Positions 48,118 to 59,663 of a stretch of 64,000 nt of DNA are shown here, piece by piece. Source of the stretch: Patiria pectinifera (taxonomy: Eukaryota > Echinodermata > Asteroidea > Valvatida > Asterinidae); assembly GCA_029964075.1 (NCBI GenBank), contig CM057129.1, forward strand, positions 10,035,430 through 10,099,429, given 5' to 3'. Position numbers and translations under genes: made by a program. Every line of letters begins with the position of its first letter. Positions within the stretch are counted from its first letter, which is position 1. Below the pieces are notes generated by a model. That model did no database searches, was not told the origin of the DNA, and worked only from the letters and a program-made list of their open reading frames with translations.

Positions 48118-48954
48118 TTAATTAATTGACTCCGGGTAAAGGAGGAAGCCACTGAATGAGGTGTAGTGATAGGTGGAATCACTATACGCCCTACCGTACA
48201 TGGTAAGATACACCGTGTCTCCACGCTGCAGAACCAGCACAGCGCTTCCAGACAACTGACCTCGTTGATTTGTTTCACCATAGGTGGTAATCACCTTGTG
48301 GTTGTTTTTAACAAGATGGATGTTAAGGTTACGGCTGTTGCTATACTTAAGAATAGAAAACGTAAATACGTAGGTGCCCGGCACACTACATGTGAACGTG
48401 CCGGTCTCGAGATCGAAGCGGGTACCCGGCAGAAGCGTCTCGGTCTGCAGGAATGGCAAACGGGTGTCGTGACTCGTAGATTCATCCGAGGTGCTCGTCC
48501 TCAGCACGGTGAATGCTACCTGCTGACTGGAGTCGTCTGGTGTCTGTCCTGGCTCACCCTTCTGACCTTTGACACCAGCCTGACCGGCTGCTCCAACAAG
48601 ACCCGGTGGGCCTCTCGGACCTATCTTGCCGGGCAGACCAATCCCATCGTCACCTTTAGACCCAGTGTTCCCAGGTGCTCCCCGCTCACCCATAGGTCCA
48701 ATAGGGCCAATCACACCTTGCTGACCTTCATCGCCCTTTGACCCCGACTGACCATACGGCCCCATCGGTCCTACTGGCCCAGGCAGACCTGGTATGCCGG
48801 GTATTGCGGCAGGTCCCTGGCAGCACTGCTGACACACCTGAGACGCAGGACCATCGCCATCCGAGGGAACCGGCCCAGTAACGGAAGCTCGGAGCTTGAC
48901 AGAGTTACCCAGAAGGAGGGCGATTGACAGAATGGTGGCCACGCAGATCCTCAT
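48118..48954 (-). CDS. Secreted collagen-stalk C1q-domain protein, copy 5
   Basis: 278 residues. Signal peptide 1-23 (MRIC instead of MKIC), Cys 41/44/45, stalk 53-138 with the Gly-Ile break, head about 145-275. The usual stop is lost, adding three residues (SIN) before TAA at 48118-48120. In the head Thr occupies hypervariable residue 155, and SNSRNLNI and AYSDSTYHY fill the variable loops. The ATG abuts a long T tract plus TACAG. The first exon is not visible because the 500-N gap at 52001 replaces that region. Stalk closest to copy 1. Confidence 0.92.
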   Translation of the reverse strand: MRICVATILSIALLLGNSVKLRASVTGPVPSDGDGPASQVCQQCCQGPAAIPGIPGLPGPVGPMGPYGQSGSKGDEGQQGVIGPIGPMGERGAPGNTGSKGDDGIGLPGKIGPRGPPGLVGAAGQAGVKGQKGEPGQTPDDSSQQVAFTVLRTSTSDESTSHDTRLPFLQTETLLPGTRFDLETGTFTCSVPGTYVFTFSILKYSNSRNLNIHLVKNNHKVITTYGETNQRGQLSGSAVLVLQRGDTVYLTMYGRAYSDSTYHYTSFSGFLLYPESIN

Positions 48955-51900
48955 CTGTAAAAAAAAAAAACAATACAGGGCCTATATGTAAAACTAAAAA
49001 CAAAAACAATAAGCAATAAGAAATAGGCATAATGATGTTACATACACTGAAGAGTTTGTCTTAGAGACACGTGTGACTTCATAATAATTTTGTGGAATCA
49101 TTATTCACAGAATGTGTTCGGCGTGATGACAGTGGCCTATCCGGGGGCAAGGGGCTATAACATTATATGAAGAGGTTTTTAATCGGTTTCCATGGCAACT
49201 GAGGGCAATCCACATTATTGGGCTTGTCATTGTTTTTGCCCGCCGGTATGAGTTAGGAAATGAGACCGAATTATATTACATTTTTATGGGGGCGGCGTGC
49301 CCTTTCCACTGTCATGACAGAATCAATTAAACATCACCACACCGACCTCGATGGACCGCTCCTGAAGACTTGAAGATCAGGTCCAAGAAGAGATCAAAAG
49401 GAATTCACTGTAGGCTGAAAAATAATAAACAAAGAAAACTGGTAACGTTTATGCTTGAGTAAAGGAAGAAATACTTTATTCATCGATTTTAATACAATTT
49501 TGAGGGTTTTTTTCACTTTCGTTGATCAATAATCATTCGAAACCAGGAACAATACAAAGATTATTTGTATTTTCGTGACCGAATACGCCCAGAAAAGGCA
49601 ACATGTGTTAATAACACTTTGTGATAATTTTCTCAGGAACCTGAATGCTCCCTGAAATCAACATTAAATTGATTCAAACGCTTTCATGCAAGCCTTTTTT
49701 TCAAATTAATCATATTTTTGAGGCACTATTAACTCATTGAATCATATTTGAAAGCATAATTATGTGAGTTTTTAAAACGGCATATTCTGCATTTAAATAT
49801 GTTTTTCCCGTCCAATTTCACACCTTGCTCATTCAATGTGTGAACACTTTCTTTCAAATTTGCATACAAACGCGTAAGCCCTCTCAAACCCAGTTGAATT
49901 GAGCGAACGATCAAATTATTTAAGGGTATCTCCACTATACGCATACAAAAGTAGACAATTGACGTATTTGCATTGAATTTATTTTGCTTTGGATTTCAGT
50001 CCAGCTCGGGAATTCAACTTCATGCTTACGTTCACAAAAGTCAAACATGTTTAATAAAATTCGGCAGTTTAGCCAGATCATGTGGTGGCTCTAGGGGTGC
50101 GGAGAAGGCGCCCTCCCCCGGCAAAGACCAAATAGTTATCAAAAAAGGCAAATTTCGATTGAGAGAGCCCTTCCACCCTCACCCTTTCTCCCGGCACAAA
50201 CTTTGCCCGGCAATAAACTCTCTGGATCCGCCCTTGAAAATATTATTTGTCAGTGTTAAAACAAATGATAAAATGACATGACTTTTGGTAAAATTTCATG
50301 AACCAATTGATACACTTTTGTTTTAATTGTCAGGGAAGGAAACATGACAGGAACATTGTTAGGTGGCTAGATTATAGAAAGAATGACATTTTGAGCATTC
50401 GCCCAAAATGAGGTTTATTGCGCAAAAATATACTTTTTTTCATATTTAGACCATATTAACCAGTTTGTTAACTGTTGTAATCACTCTGTGGAAATAAAAA
50501 GATAATGAAAAGGATATTCCAAATCAATCCAATTTATTTTGTTATCGCTAACACGATAAACGGTTAATGCAGTCTTCAATCTTTTTCTATAGTTTGCATG
50601 CATATCTCTCTTTTAGTTCTTTTAGTTCTCTTACTTTTTGGGGGTTTGTTTTACGAAACTGATTGTATGTACGTAAACATGAAAGAAAAAATCTCGTGCG
50701 TGTTTCGTCATTAACCAATATGAAGAACCGGATAAAATTAGGACAGGAAATCTGCTTTTTTTTTAAGGGAAGATGCAAAATCTAAATTAACGCTCGAATA
50801 ATTTGTGCAAACCTCAACTCTTAACATGATTTTACAAATGTATCCAGCCATGGGCGTCGCCAGGATATTTTGTGTGTAGATGAGGACAAAGCACCTCCCC
50901 CCCCCCCCCCACAATATCATTTTCCTGATTGATACATTTTTTGAGGGTGTCCAGGGACATTTGCACCCCCAACCAAGTAAATAAACAACAATATGATATT
51001 CGCACCTCTTTCTTATTTTTCTTTTAATCCCTTTTTTTCTCCTATTTCTGTTTTGTTTGCATGTCCTGGGGGAAATTTAAACATGAATAAAATGTGTGTG
51101 ATCATGATCCGATTTGTTCGTTGCGCCCTAAAGTCTATTCTGACAATTGACACTTTTATCCTGCAACGCTTGAAAGTAACGCTTAGACCTATCGTTTCAG
51201 ACCAGTAATGCATTTCAATAGCCCCCAATGTTAAAAGTTTTATGTCCCCACTTCATATAGTCAGGTAAAATACACAAAACTCTTGGAGTACTGTCAAGAC
51301 GTACATCAAATTAAAGATTATTTCATTTTTCTGTTTTCGGGGGTTCAATCATCTAGGTGATCAAGGATGATCACCCCTAAAAGCAGGCCTGAAGCCAATC
51401 GCCATTTTGAAAATGGACGCCTACGCTCCACTGCAAAAAAGAGGCATTTTAGGGCCGAATCATTATCCACATTTCACAGAAATACGAGCTGGCAGTCCTC
51501 TGCACGGCTTTAAACCTTGAGGTTCTTTAAACAAAAAATTCAAGTTCACGGCTTTCAAAATGCTCTAATTCTGAAGAATTTGAGGGCATGCAGATCGTGA
51601 TTTCGCCGGCGAAGGCAATTTCCGACTGATTTGCTGGCCTGCACCCATAAACAGAAATGGTTTAAAGACACAGTTTAAAAAACACATTACGCAAAAGGTA
51701 TTGAGATTATCCGAATTGTCCATAACACAATATAGGACAGGATGTTTCAGATGTCACAGTTTCCTTTAAACGTTTTTCCGTGGCCAACTTCCGCATAACC
51801 TGTTATCCTGTATTAGCTAGAGTGATTTCCGGGGAAAAAAGGTGAGCGCATCGCATCGGCATTTTAGGTTTGACAATAAACAGGGAAAACTAGCGAGAAA

Positions 51901-52000
51901 ATAAAGGAGGTGATTGATCATACTGATATTATGGGCGGTCGAGCTTTCGCAAGATCTCTTTCGTTAAACACGAAAAGGTTTAAATTGATCATCTAAAAAA
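48955..52000 (-). other. Intron 1 of C1q copy 5, incomplete
   Basis: Type A intron. It contains the GGATCCAG MITE (50079-50236), the empty piggyBac TTAA site (about 50256) and the CATGGGCGTCGCC remnant (from about 50849). The exon 1 end falls in the gap. Confidence 0.6.
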
Positions 52001-52500
52001 NNNNNNNNNNNNNNNNNNNNNNNNNNNNNNNNNNNNNNNNNNNNNNNNNNNNNNNNNNNNNNNNNNNNNNNNNNNNNNNNNNNNNNNNNNNNNNNNNNNN
52101 NNNNNNNNNNNNNNNNNNNNNNNNNNNNNNNNNNNNNNNNNNNNNNNNNNNNNNNNNNNNNNNNNNNNNNNNNNNNNNNNNNNNNNNNNNNNNNNNNNNN
52201 NNNNNNNNNNNNNNNNNNNNNNNNNNNNNNNNNNNNNNNNNNNNNNNNNNNNNNNNNNNNNNNNNNNNNNNNNNNNNNNNNNNNNNNNNNNNNNNNNNNN
52301 NNNNNNNNNNNNNNNNNNNNNNNNNNNNNNNNNNNNNNNNNNNNNNNNNNNNNNNNNNNNNNNNNNNNNNNNNNNNNNNNNNNNNNNNNNNNNNNNNNNN
52401 NNNNNNNNNNNNNNNNNNNNNNNNNNNNNNNNNNNNNNNNNNNNNNNNNNNNNNNNNNNNNNNNNNNNNNNNNNNNNNNNNNNNNNNNNNNNNNNNNNNN
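52001..52500. other. Assembly gap of exactly 500 N
   Basis: The left edge matches U4 at about 42750 and the right edge matches U4 at about 37010. If units are colinear the true missing DNA is the end of U5, including its promoter and exon 1, plus the start of U6: several kilobases, not 500 bp. Confidence 0.95.
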
Positions 52501-53469
52501 ACAAACAAAAATGGACAAAAATACAGGTAATTAACTGACTTTGTTTGTAATAATTTGTAATATGTAAAGGATTAAAATTGTAAACTATAATCACAGATTT
52601 AAGTACTTAATAAGAAATTATTTTGTTCGTAAAGATTCAGACTGGGATTTGCTCGTTCCTATTTCAACGACAAACGATTTTATTGACTGTCTTCAGTAAA
52701 CGGTCAAAGAATTTTCTATGTAATTTTACGTTCCTGAGAGAGGAATTCGATGGAATCTTATTACGAGATGGGACAAGGTTTTTCACATTGTTAAAAGCTA
52801 AAATGTTCAATTAAAAGTAATGTTCAAAATACAGTTTTCGAGTATTTATATTCAATACTGTTTATTACATGTTATATGATTAATTTCTGTGCTTTAATTA
52901 GTTAAGCGCTGTTAAACAGAGCACATCCTCTCCTTTTTTCTTTTCAAATATATACTGGGGCAACAAAAAATGTTTCTTAGAAGATCGAATATATACTATA
53001 GAATCATAATTGCGTAATCTGGCTGATATAGTGTCAAGCATTATCAACTCAAATTACATTAAATCGTAAACAATTTCATCATAGTTAAAGCTTCTAAAAC
53101 TCAACTTTTAACATGAAACAAAAATCTCACCATTAACCACATGTATAACATGGGATACGAAATAAAGTGTGTAACCAAAAGTTGAGAGTTCTTGGTTCAC
53201 TGTGGCGCAATTTGAAACTCCTTTTGTTTTTTCAAGAAAAAAAATTTCCGAGGATAAAATAAATGAGAAATAATCACCAGACTTCATTTAGTCTCTGGCT
53301 GTATACGGTATGCAAAATGCAAATGAAAAAGAAAAAAAATTTTTTTTTAATATATTCTAAAAACAACAATATTTGTTATTACATGCATTTGTTACTTCCG
53401 AGACAGACTATTGTAACTGTTTATGTTTTTTTTTCCCGTACGATTACCAGTTTAAGAAATAACAACATA

Positions 53470-53800
53470 TATGCAAAAGGAAGGGTCGTACGCCCATACT
53501 TCAGGAACTACGTTGGCTCTCGGTTACGGTGCGAGTTGAATTCAAGATTCTTCGGTACTTTTCAAACTTATCCGCCATGGTGAAGCAGCGCTACTGTACC
53601 TCACAGAGTGAAAATCAGTTTAGGCGTGTAACATTTGCACTAAAAGGTGTGATGGGGTTCAGTTCAACCTTCCTAAAGTTCGTCCAAAGCCTGGCAAGGC
53701 ATCCGGTGACCGTGCAGACTTCCACGTTATTTGAGCAAAAAATAACGAATTTGAAGTGTTTTTCAATCGCAGCTAAAACCTTCTTTTCAAAAGTCATATA
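53470..53800 (+). mobile_element. Decayed LINE RT relic, U6
   Basis: Nearly identical to the U4 copy (37915-38245), sharing variants such as GAAGCAGCGCTACTG that are absent from U1-U3. Non-coding. Confidence 0.5.
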
Positions 53801-54014
53801 TCTAACTTCTTTTTAATTAACTGTTTTATGCAGTTTTGATACTTGAATGCTTTGTATTAAGAAGCAATTATCTTTCTTATCATTATGACATGGAACTTTT
53901 TTGTAATTCATTGGTTACTGTTTTGGCAAAATGGAAAGGAAACAAAACAAGAGCAGCACTGCTCCTGTATATTTATGCGTTGTGATTTGGAATTATATTT
54001 ATTTAATTGTTTAT

Positions 54015-54843
54015 TTATTCGGGGTAAAGAAGGAAGCCACTGAATGAGGTGTAGTGCCAGGAACTCCCCCTCAATCTACCGTGCATGGTAAGATACACAG
54101 TGTCTGCTCGCTGCAGAACCAGCACCGCGCTTCCAGACAACTGACCACGTTGACTTGGTTCACCATATGCAGTGATTACCTTGTAGTCGTTTTTAACCAA
54201 ATGGATGTAAAGGTGACCGCTGTTGCTATACTTAAGAACAGAAAACGTAAATACGTAAGTGCCCGGCACACTACATGTGAACATGCCTGTCTCGAGATCG
54301 AAGCTGTTACCCGGCAGAAGCGTCTCGGTCTGCTGGAAGGGCAAACGGGTGTCGGAACTTGTAGATACATCCGAGTCGCTCGTCCTCACCACGGTGAATG
54401 CCACCCGCTGGTTTGAATCGTCTGGTGTCTCCCCTGGTTCACCCTTCTGACCTTTGACACCAGTTTCCCCAGTTCCTCCAACAAAACCAGGTAGCCCTCT
54501 CGGACCTATCTTGCCGGGCAGACCAATCCCATCGTCACCTTATAGACCCAGTGTTCCCAGGTGCTCCCCCGCTCACCCATAGGGCCAATAGGGCCAATCT
54601 CAACTTGCTGACCTGTATCGCCCTTTGACCTTGGCTCATCGTATGGCCCCATGGGTCCTACTGGCCCAGGGAGCCCTGGTATGCCGGATATTGCAGCAGG
54701 TCCCTGGCAGCACTGCTGACACCTGAGACGCAAGGACCATCGCCATCCGAAGGGAACTGGCCCAGTAACGGAAGCTCGGAGCTTGACAGAGTTACCCAGA
54801 AGGAGTGGCGATTGACAGAATGGTGGCCACTGTAGATCTTCAT
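54015..54843 (-). pseudogene. Broken C1q/collagen gene, copy 6
   Basis: The C1q head and distal stalk are open (54015 to about 54540) and the head differs from the others as much as they differ among themselves (Asp at the hypervariable site, LRGSSWHY loop). Upstream, the signal peptide, Cys region and proximal stalk are scattered over three frames by several one-base insertions (for example near 54543, 54567, 54733, 54751 and 54806) and a 2-bp deletion near 54719. Two stalk glycines are also replaced (GQP to DEP, GQQGEI to GQQVEI), which argues for real decay as well as possible base-calling errors beside the gap. The acceptor at the ATG is intact. Confidence 0.8.
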
Positions 54844-56132
54844 CTGAAAGGAAAACAATACAAGGCCTAAAATTACAAACAAAGTCACTACATAAAATGA
54901 AGAATTTTGATACGAGAGATAATTTGGAGGAATCATTATTCAGAGAATGCGCCGGCAGTGGCATATCCGATCTGAGAGCAAGGGGATACAATTTTTTTTT
55001 AAATCTGTTGCCATGGCAGCTTCTACGGGCAATCCACACTTGTTAGTATTATTGTTTTGCCCGCCGATATATATTTTGAAAGGAGACCGAATTACATTAT
55101 TTTTGTTATGTGACGGCACGCCCTTTCCACGGTCATGATAGAATCAATTAAACATCATCACACCGACCTCGATGGTTCGGTCTTGAATTCTTGAAGATCA
55201 GGTCCAAGAAGAGATCAAAAGGAGTTCACTGTAGGCTGAAAATAATAAACAAAGAAAACTGGTAAATTGTTTATGCTTGAGTAAAGAAAGAAATACTTTA
55301 TTCATTGATTTTAATGCAATTTTGAGGCATTTTATTTCACTTTGATCAATAAACATTCGAAAACCAGGAAAAATTATTCACAAAGAAAACAATGGTCAAA
55401 GATTATGTGCATTTTTGTGACCGAATACGTCCAGAAATAGCAACATGTTTTAATGACACGTTGTGACATTTTTCTTTGGAACCTGAATGCTCCCTGAAAT
55501 CAACATTAAATTGATTCAAACGCTTTCATGAAAGCCTTTATTCAAATTCATTATACAATTTATTCAAATTCATTATCCAAAAAAAATCTGTGTATTTTTG
55601 AGGCACTAGTAAGTCATTGAATCATTTTTGAAAGCGTAATTATGTGAGTTTTTAAACCAGCATATTCTTCACTTAAATATGTTTTTTTCCGTCCAATTTC
55701 ACACCTTGCTCATTCAATGTGTGAACACTTTCTTTCAAATTCGCATACAAACGCGCAAGCCTTCTCAATCCTAGTTGAATTTAGTGAACGATCAAATTAT
55801 TTAAGGGTATCTCCACTATACGCATAAAAAACGTAGGCAATTGACGTATTTGCATTGAATTTAGTGTGCTTTGGATTTCAGTCCAGTTCGGGAATTCAAT
55901 TTCATGCTTAAGTTCACAAAAATACGTGTTTAATAAAATTCGGCAGTTTAGCCGGATCAGTGGCGGCTCTAGGGGTGCGGAGGGGGCGCCCTCTCCAGGC
56001 AGTGACCGAATATTTATCAAAATGGCAAATTTCGATTGAGAGAGCCCTTCCATCCTCACCCTTTCTCCCGGCATAAACTTCGCCCGGCAATAAACTGGAT
56101 CCGCCATTGAAAATACTATTTGGCAGTGTTAA

Positions 56133-56515
56133 CCCTAAAGGGCCGGGGCGAAATCCCCCTCGACTTTTTCCGCGATAGTCTTTATAAAAAATTCGCGACC
56201 CGGGCTGTTATAACTTTTAGCCTCGAGCCTTGCCCATCTCTTTGACACCAAAACATAAAATCTCTGACGAGTACTTGTCGTGCAGTGAATTTTTTTTCGG
56301 CGCTACGCGCCGTGAAAACTTAATTTTCCCATTTACGTCGTGTACACAGAACAGAATTACCATTCATACATATGAATAAATAATTAGCCATGATTCCAAA
56401 ACCCTTTGACCTTTAGTCATAAAATTTCTTGGGTATGTTCACGAAGAGTTGTTGCATGCATGTACCGCCCCCACCCCCGGCTGAGAGATGGTCAAAATAA
56501 TCCGGCCCTTTAGGG
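56133..56515. mobile_element. piggyBac-like MITE flanked by TTAA, U6
   Basis: TTAA at 56129-56132 and 56516-56519. Ends CCCTAAAGGGCC and GGCCCTTTAGGG. Same site and same family as 40652-41028, so U4 and U6 inherited one insertion. Confidence 0.88.
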
Positions 56516-57069
56516 TTAAAACAAATGATAGAATGACATGACTTTGATAAAATTTCATGAAGCAATTTTCACACTTTTGTTTTAATTGTCAGGGAAGGAC
56601 ACATGACAGGAACATTGTTAGGTGGCTAGATTATAGAAAAATGAAAATTTGAGCACACGCCCAAAATGAGGTTTATTGCGCAAAAGAATACATTTTTTTC
56701 ATATTTAGACCATTCTAACCAGTTTCTTAATTGTTGTCATCACTCTGTGGGAAATAATTAAACAGATACTCAAAATCAATCAAATTTCTTTGTTATCGCT
56801 AACACGATCAACGGTTAATCTTTTCTAGTTTGCATGCATCATTGTTAGTTATTTTGGTTCCCTTATTTTTGGGGGTTTGTTTTACGAAACTGATGGTATT
56901 CACGTAAACATGAAAGAAAAAAATCTTGCGTGTTTCGTCATTAACCAATATGAAGAACTTGGCAAAATTAGGACAAGAAATCTGCTTTTTTTTTAAGGGA
57001 AGTTGCAAAATCTAAACTGACGCTGGAATAATTTGTGCAAACCTCATCTTTTAACATGATTCTACAAAT

Positions 57070-57666
57070 CGTCGGTCGCACCACGAACCGGCGTATTCTG
57101 ATTTTTGCCAAATTGAGTTTTTGTCATTAACGTTATTATTTCATCAAAGTGCTCATTCTCAGAAAGCTTTATTCCGATCGGAGTTCTAATTAACTAAGAA
57201 CGCTAATTAGATTGTGCGGCGTATCTCTAAAAAATTTAAAATGCTGCACCACGAAGTGACGTATCCCGATACGCCGCTTTACACGCTAATTCCCATAGTG
57301 CTATGACGTCACAAAGCAGCGTCGACATGAAAAATTGGAATTAAGCGTTTCACGAACCGACGTATCTCCGTATCTGGCACACGGCCACTATTACGCGCGT
57401 TGTATAACATAGTAAAAACATGATAAAAATCTGTTTCACAAAGTGACGAATAACTTTGGAGCAGAATTTCTCAAAAACTTAGCAACTCAGATGCACACGG
57501 ATTGCATACAATAAAGTTCAATCTATAATATAGTAGCAAAACGAAACAGCTTGAATTCTTACACAGAGAGTATATGGAATGGACCTACAAAATAATGACC
57601 AACTTTAAATCGGTTTTTCTCGAAACACAAAAAAATGCGATACGTCGGATCGTGGTGCAACCGACG
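57070..57666. mobile_element. MITE with 4-bp TSD and repeated terminal motif
   Basis: Target AAAT at 57066-57069 and 57667-57670. Ends CGTCGGTCGCACCACGA and TCGTGGTGCAACCGACG are near-perfect inverted repeats extending about 30 bp. U4 keeps the empty site CTACAAATGTATCC near 41577. The motif CACGAAxxGACGTATC recurs inside in several versions (near 57252 and 57352), as transposase-binding repeats often do. No transposase. Superfamily uncertain; a 4-bp TSD would suit Sola or Chapaev types. Confidence 0.85.
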
Positions 57667-57733
57667 AAATGTATCCAGCCATGGGCGTCGCCAGGATTTT
57701 TTGTGTGTAGAGGAGGACAAAGCACATCCCCCC

Positions 57734-57995
57734 CATGGGCGTCGCCAGGATTTTTCTAGAGGGGGCAAAAAAATTTTTTGCCAAAAAATGCTTTTATTTC
57801 TCAACACATTCTCGATTTATCAGTTTTAGAGGGGGGCAGGGAAATTTTTCCCCCCCCCCCCCAACTCATTAAATTTACACCACTTTGTCTTCGCGCCTCT
57901 TTTTGTTTTCTTTTTTCTCTTTTCTTTTCTTCTTTTTTTTTTTTTTTTTTGCTTTTCCAGGGGCCAGTGCCCCTTGCCCCCTCGCGACGCCCATG
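57734..57995. mobile_element. 262-bp MITE with CATGGGCGTCGC termini
   Basis: Perfect 12-bp inverted ends (CATGGGCGTCGC and GCGACGCCCATG) and an 8-bp target duplication with one mismatch (ATCCCCCC at 57726-57733, ATCCACCC at 57996-58003). It sits inside an older element of the same family starting near 57677. An 8-bp TSD suggests hAT. Confidence 0.8.
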
Positions 57996-59663
57996 ATCCA
58001 CCCCATATCAAAATATGTTCTCGATTGATAATTTTTTTAGAGTGTCTAGGACATTTGCACCCCAACCAATTAAATTAACAACAATATGATATTCGCACCT
58101 TTTTCTTCATTTTCTTTGTATCCCTTTTGTCTCCTATTTCTGTTTTGTTTGCATGTCCTGGGGCAATTTAAAAATGAATAAAATGTGTGTGATCATGATC
58201 CGATTTGTTCGTATTTGCGCCCTAAAGTCTATTCTGACAATTGACACTTTTATCCTGCAACGCTTGAAAGTATCGCTTGGACCTATCGTTGCAGACCAGT
58301 AATACATTTCAGTAGACCCCAATGTTAAATGTTTCATGTCCCCACTTCAGACATTCAGGTAAAATACACATAACTCTTTGAGGACTGTTCAAGACGTACG
58401 TCAAATTAAAGATTATTCTATCATTCTTCATTTTCTGTTCAATTTTCTGGGGTTCAATCATCTAGGTGATCAAAGATGATCACCCCTAAAAGCAGGCCTG
58501 AAGCCAATCGCCATTTTGAAAATGGACGCCTACGCTCCACTGCAAAATAGAGGCATTTTAGGGCCGAATCATTATCCACATTTCACAGAAATACGATCTC
58601 GCAGTCCTCTGCAAAGCTTTAAACCTTCTATTAAAAAAATCAAGTTCACGGCCTTCAAAATGCTCTTATTCTGAAGAATTTGAGGGCATGAAGTTCGTGA
58701 TTTTGCCGGCGAAGGCAATTTTGGACTGATTTGCTGGCCTGCATCCATGTAGTGATCAAACAGTAATGGTTTAAAGACACAGTTAAAAAAAAAATTACGC
58801 AAAAGGCATTAAGATTATCCGAATTTTCAATAACACAACATACGACAGGATGTTTCAGATGTCACGATTTCCTTTACACTTTTTTCCGTGGCCAACTTCC
58901 ACATAACCTTTTGTCCTGTATTAGCTAGAGTGATTTCCGGGGGAAAAGGTGAGCGCATCGCATCGGGATTTTAGGTTTGACAATAAACAGGGAAAACTTG
59001 CGAGAAATAAACGAGGTGATTGATCATACTGAGATTATGGGCTGTCGAGCTCTCGCAAGATTTATTTCATTTAAATTTATCATCTGACAAAATTGTGAAA
59101 GTGCATGCACATCAATAACAATAAGGAATTTGATGTAATACACTCTTGAAAAAGCTACAGCCAGGTTTGACTGGAAAACAGGTGAATCTGAATGGCAATA
59201 ACAACTATAAAATTTCCAGGAATTTATAGTGTTTTTTTTCACTATTAAGTATTTAGGGCAATTAAAATGCGTCGAGGGTGCACTATGTAAGTAGGAGCTG
59301 AAATATTGTCAGAGAGGAATCCCGAACAAATAAAAAAAAAAGTCGTGACTATAAACATGTATTTGCTCTTAGCTATATTATTGCCTGATTTTGGCCTCAC
59401 AAAATGTTGGTCTGAATCCGCATCAACTTTTCAGACTAGAGCTAATTCAGCTGTATTCTATGCAACATAGTACCCGCTTATGATTCAAGCACCAATATGC
59501 ATGATAAGTTATCGAATAACCGTACAGAAAAGGAATCATCATGGTCGGAAATTTTTACAGCGCACTGTTTTGGCTATAAGCACATTGTGTCAATATCATA
59601 TATCACAAAAGATCAATCCCAAAGTTTGCAGAATTATCGTAAAAGACTGTTTCAAACACTCAC

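Larger units (their letters stand above)
47450..52000. repeat. Tandem repeat unit U5 (truncated by gap)
   Basis: Carries gene copy 5 and most of its type A intron. It stops at the gap at a point equivalent to U4 42750, about 500 bp before where exon 1 should be. Its left flank is the most diverged of all units. Confidence 0.8.
54844..59663 (-). other. Intron 1 of C1q copy 6 (type A, enlarged)
   Basis: 4.8 kb. Contains the GGATCCAG MITE (55958-56109), a piggyBac-like MITE (56133-56515), a 597-bp MITE (57070-57666) and a nested 262-bp MITE (57734-57995). The conserved gene-proximal block has an X-box-like GTTGCCATGGCAGC near 55008. The GTGAGT donor at 59663 is intact. Confidence 0.6.

Noticed and set aside
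48166..48741. Long plus-strand open frames opposite the C1q genes (also 3613-4038, 15890-16321, 27829-28149, 38506-38949)
   Set aside because: They are antisense shadows of the collagen and C1q coding sequence. They resemble no family and exist because the Gly-X-Y codons avoid stops on the other strand.
51964..52594. Open frames across the N block
   Set aside because: Made only of unknown bases; no coding information.
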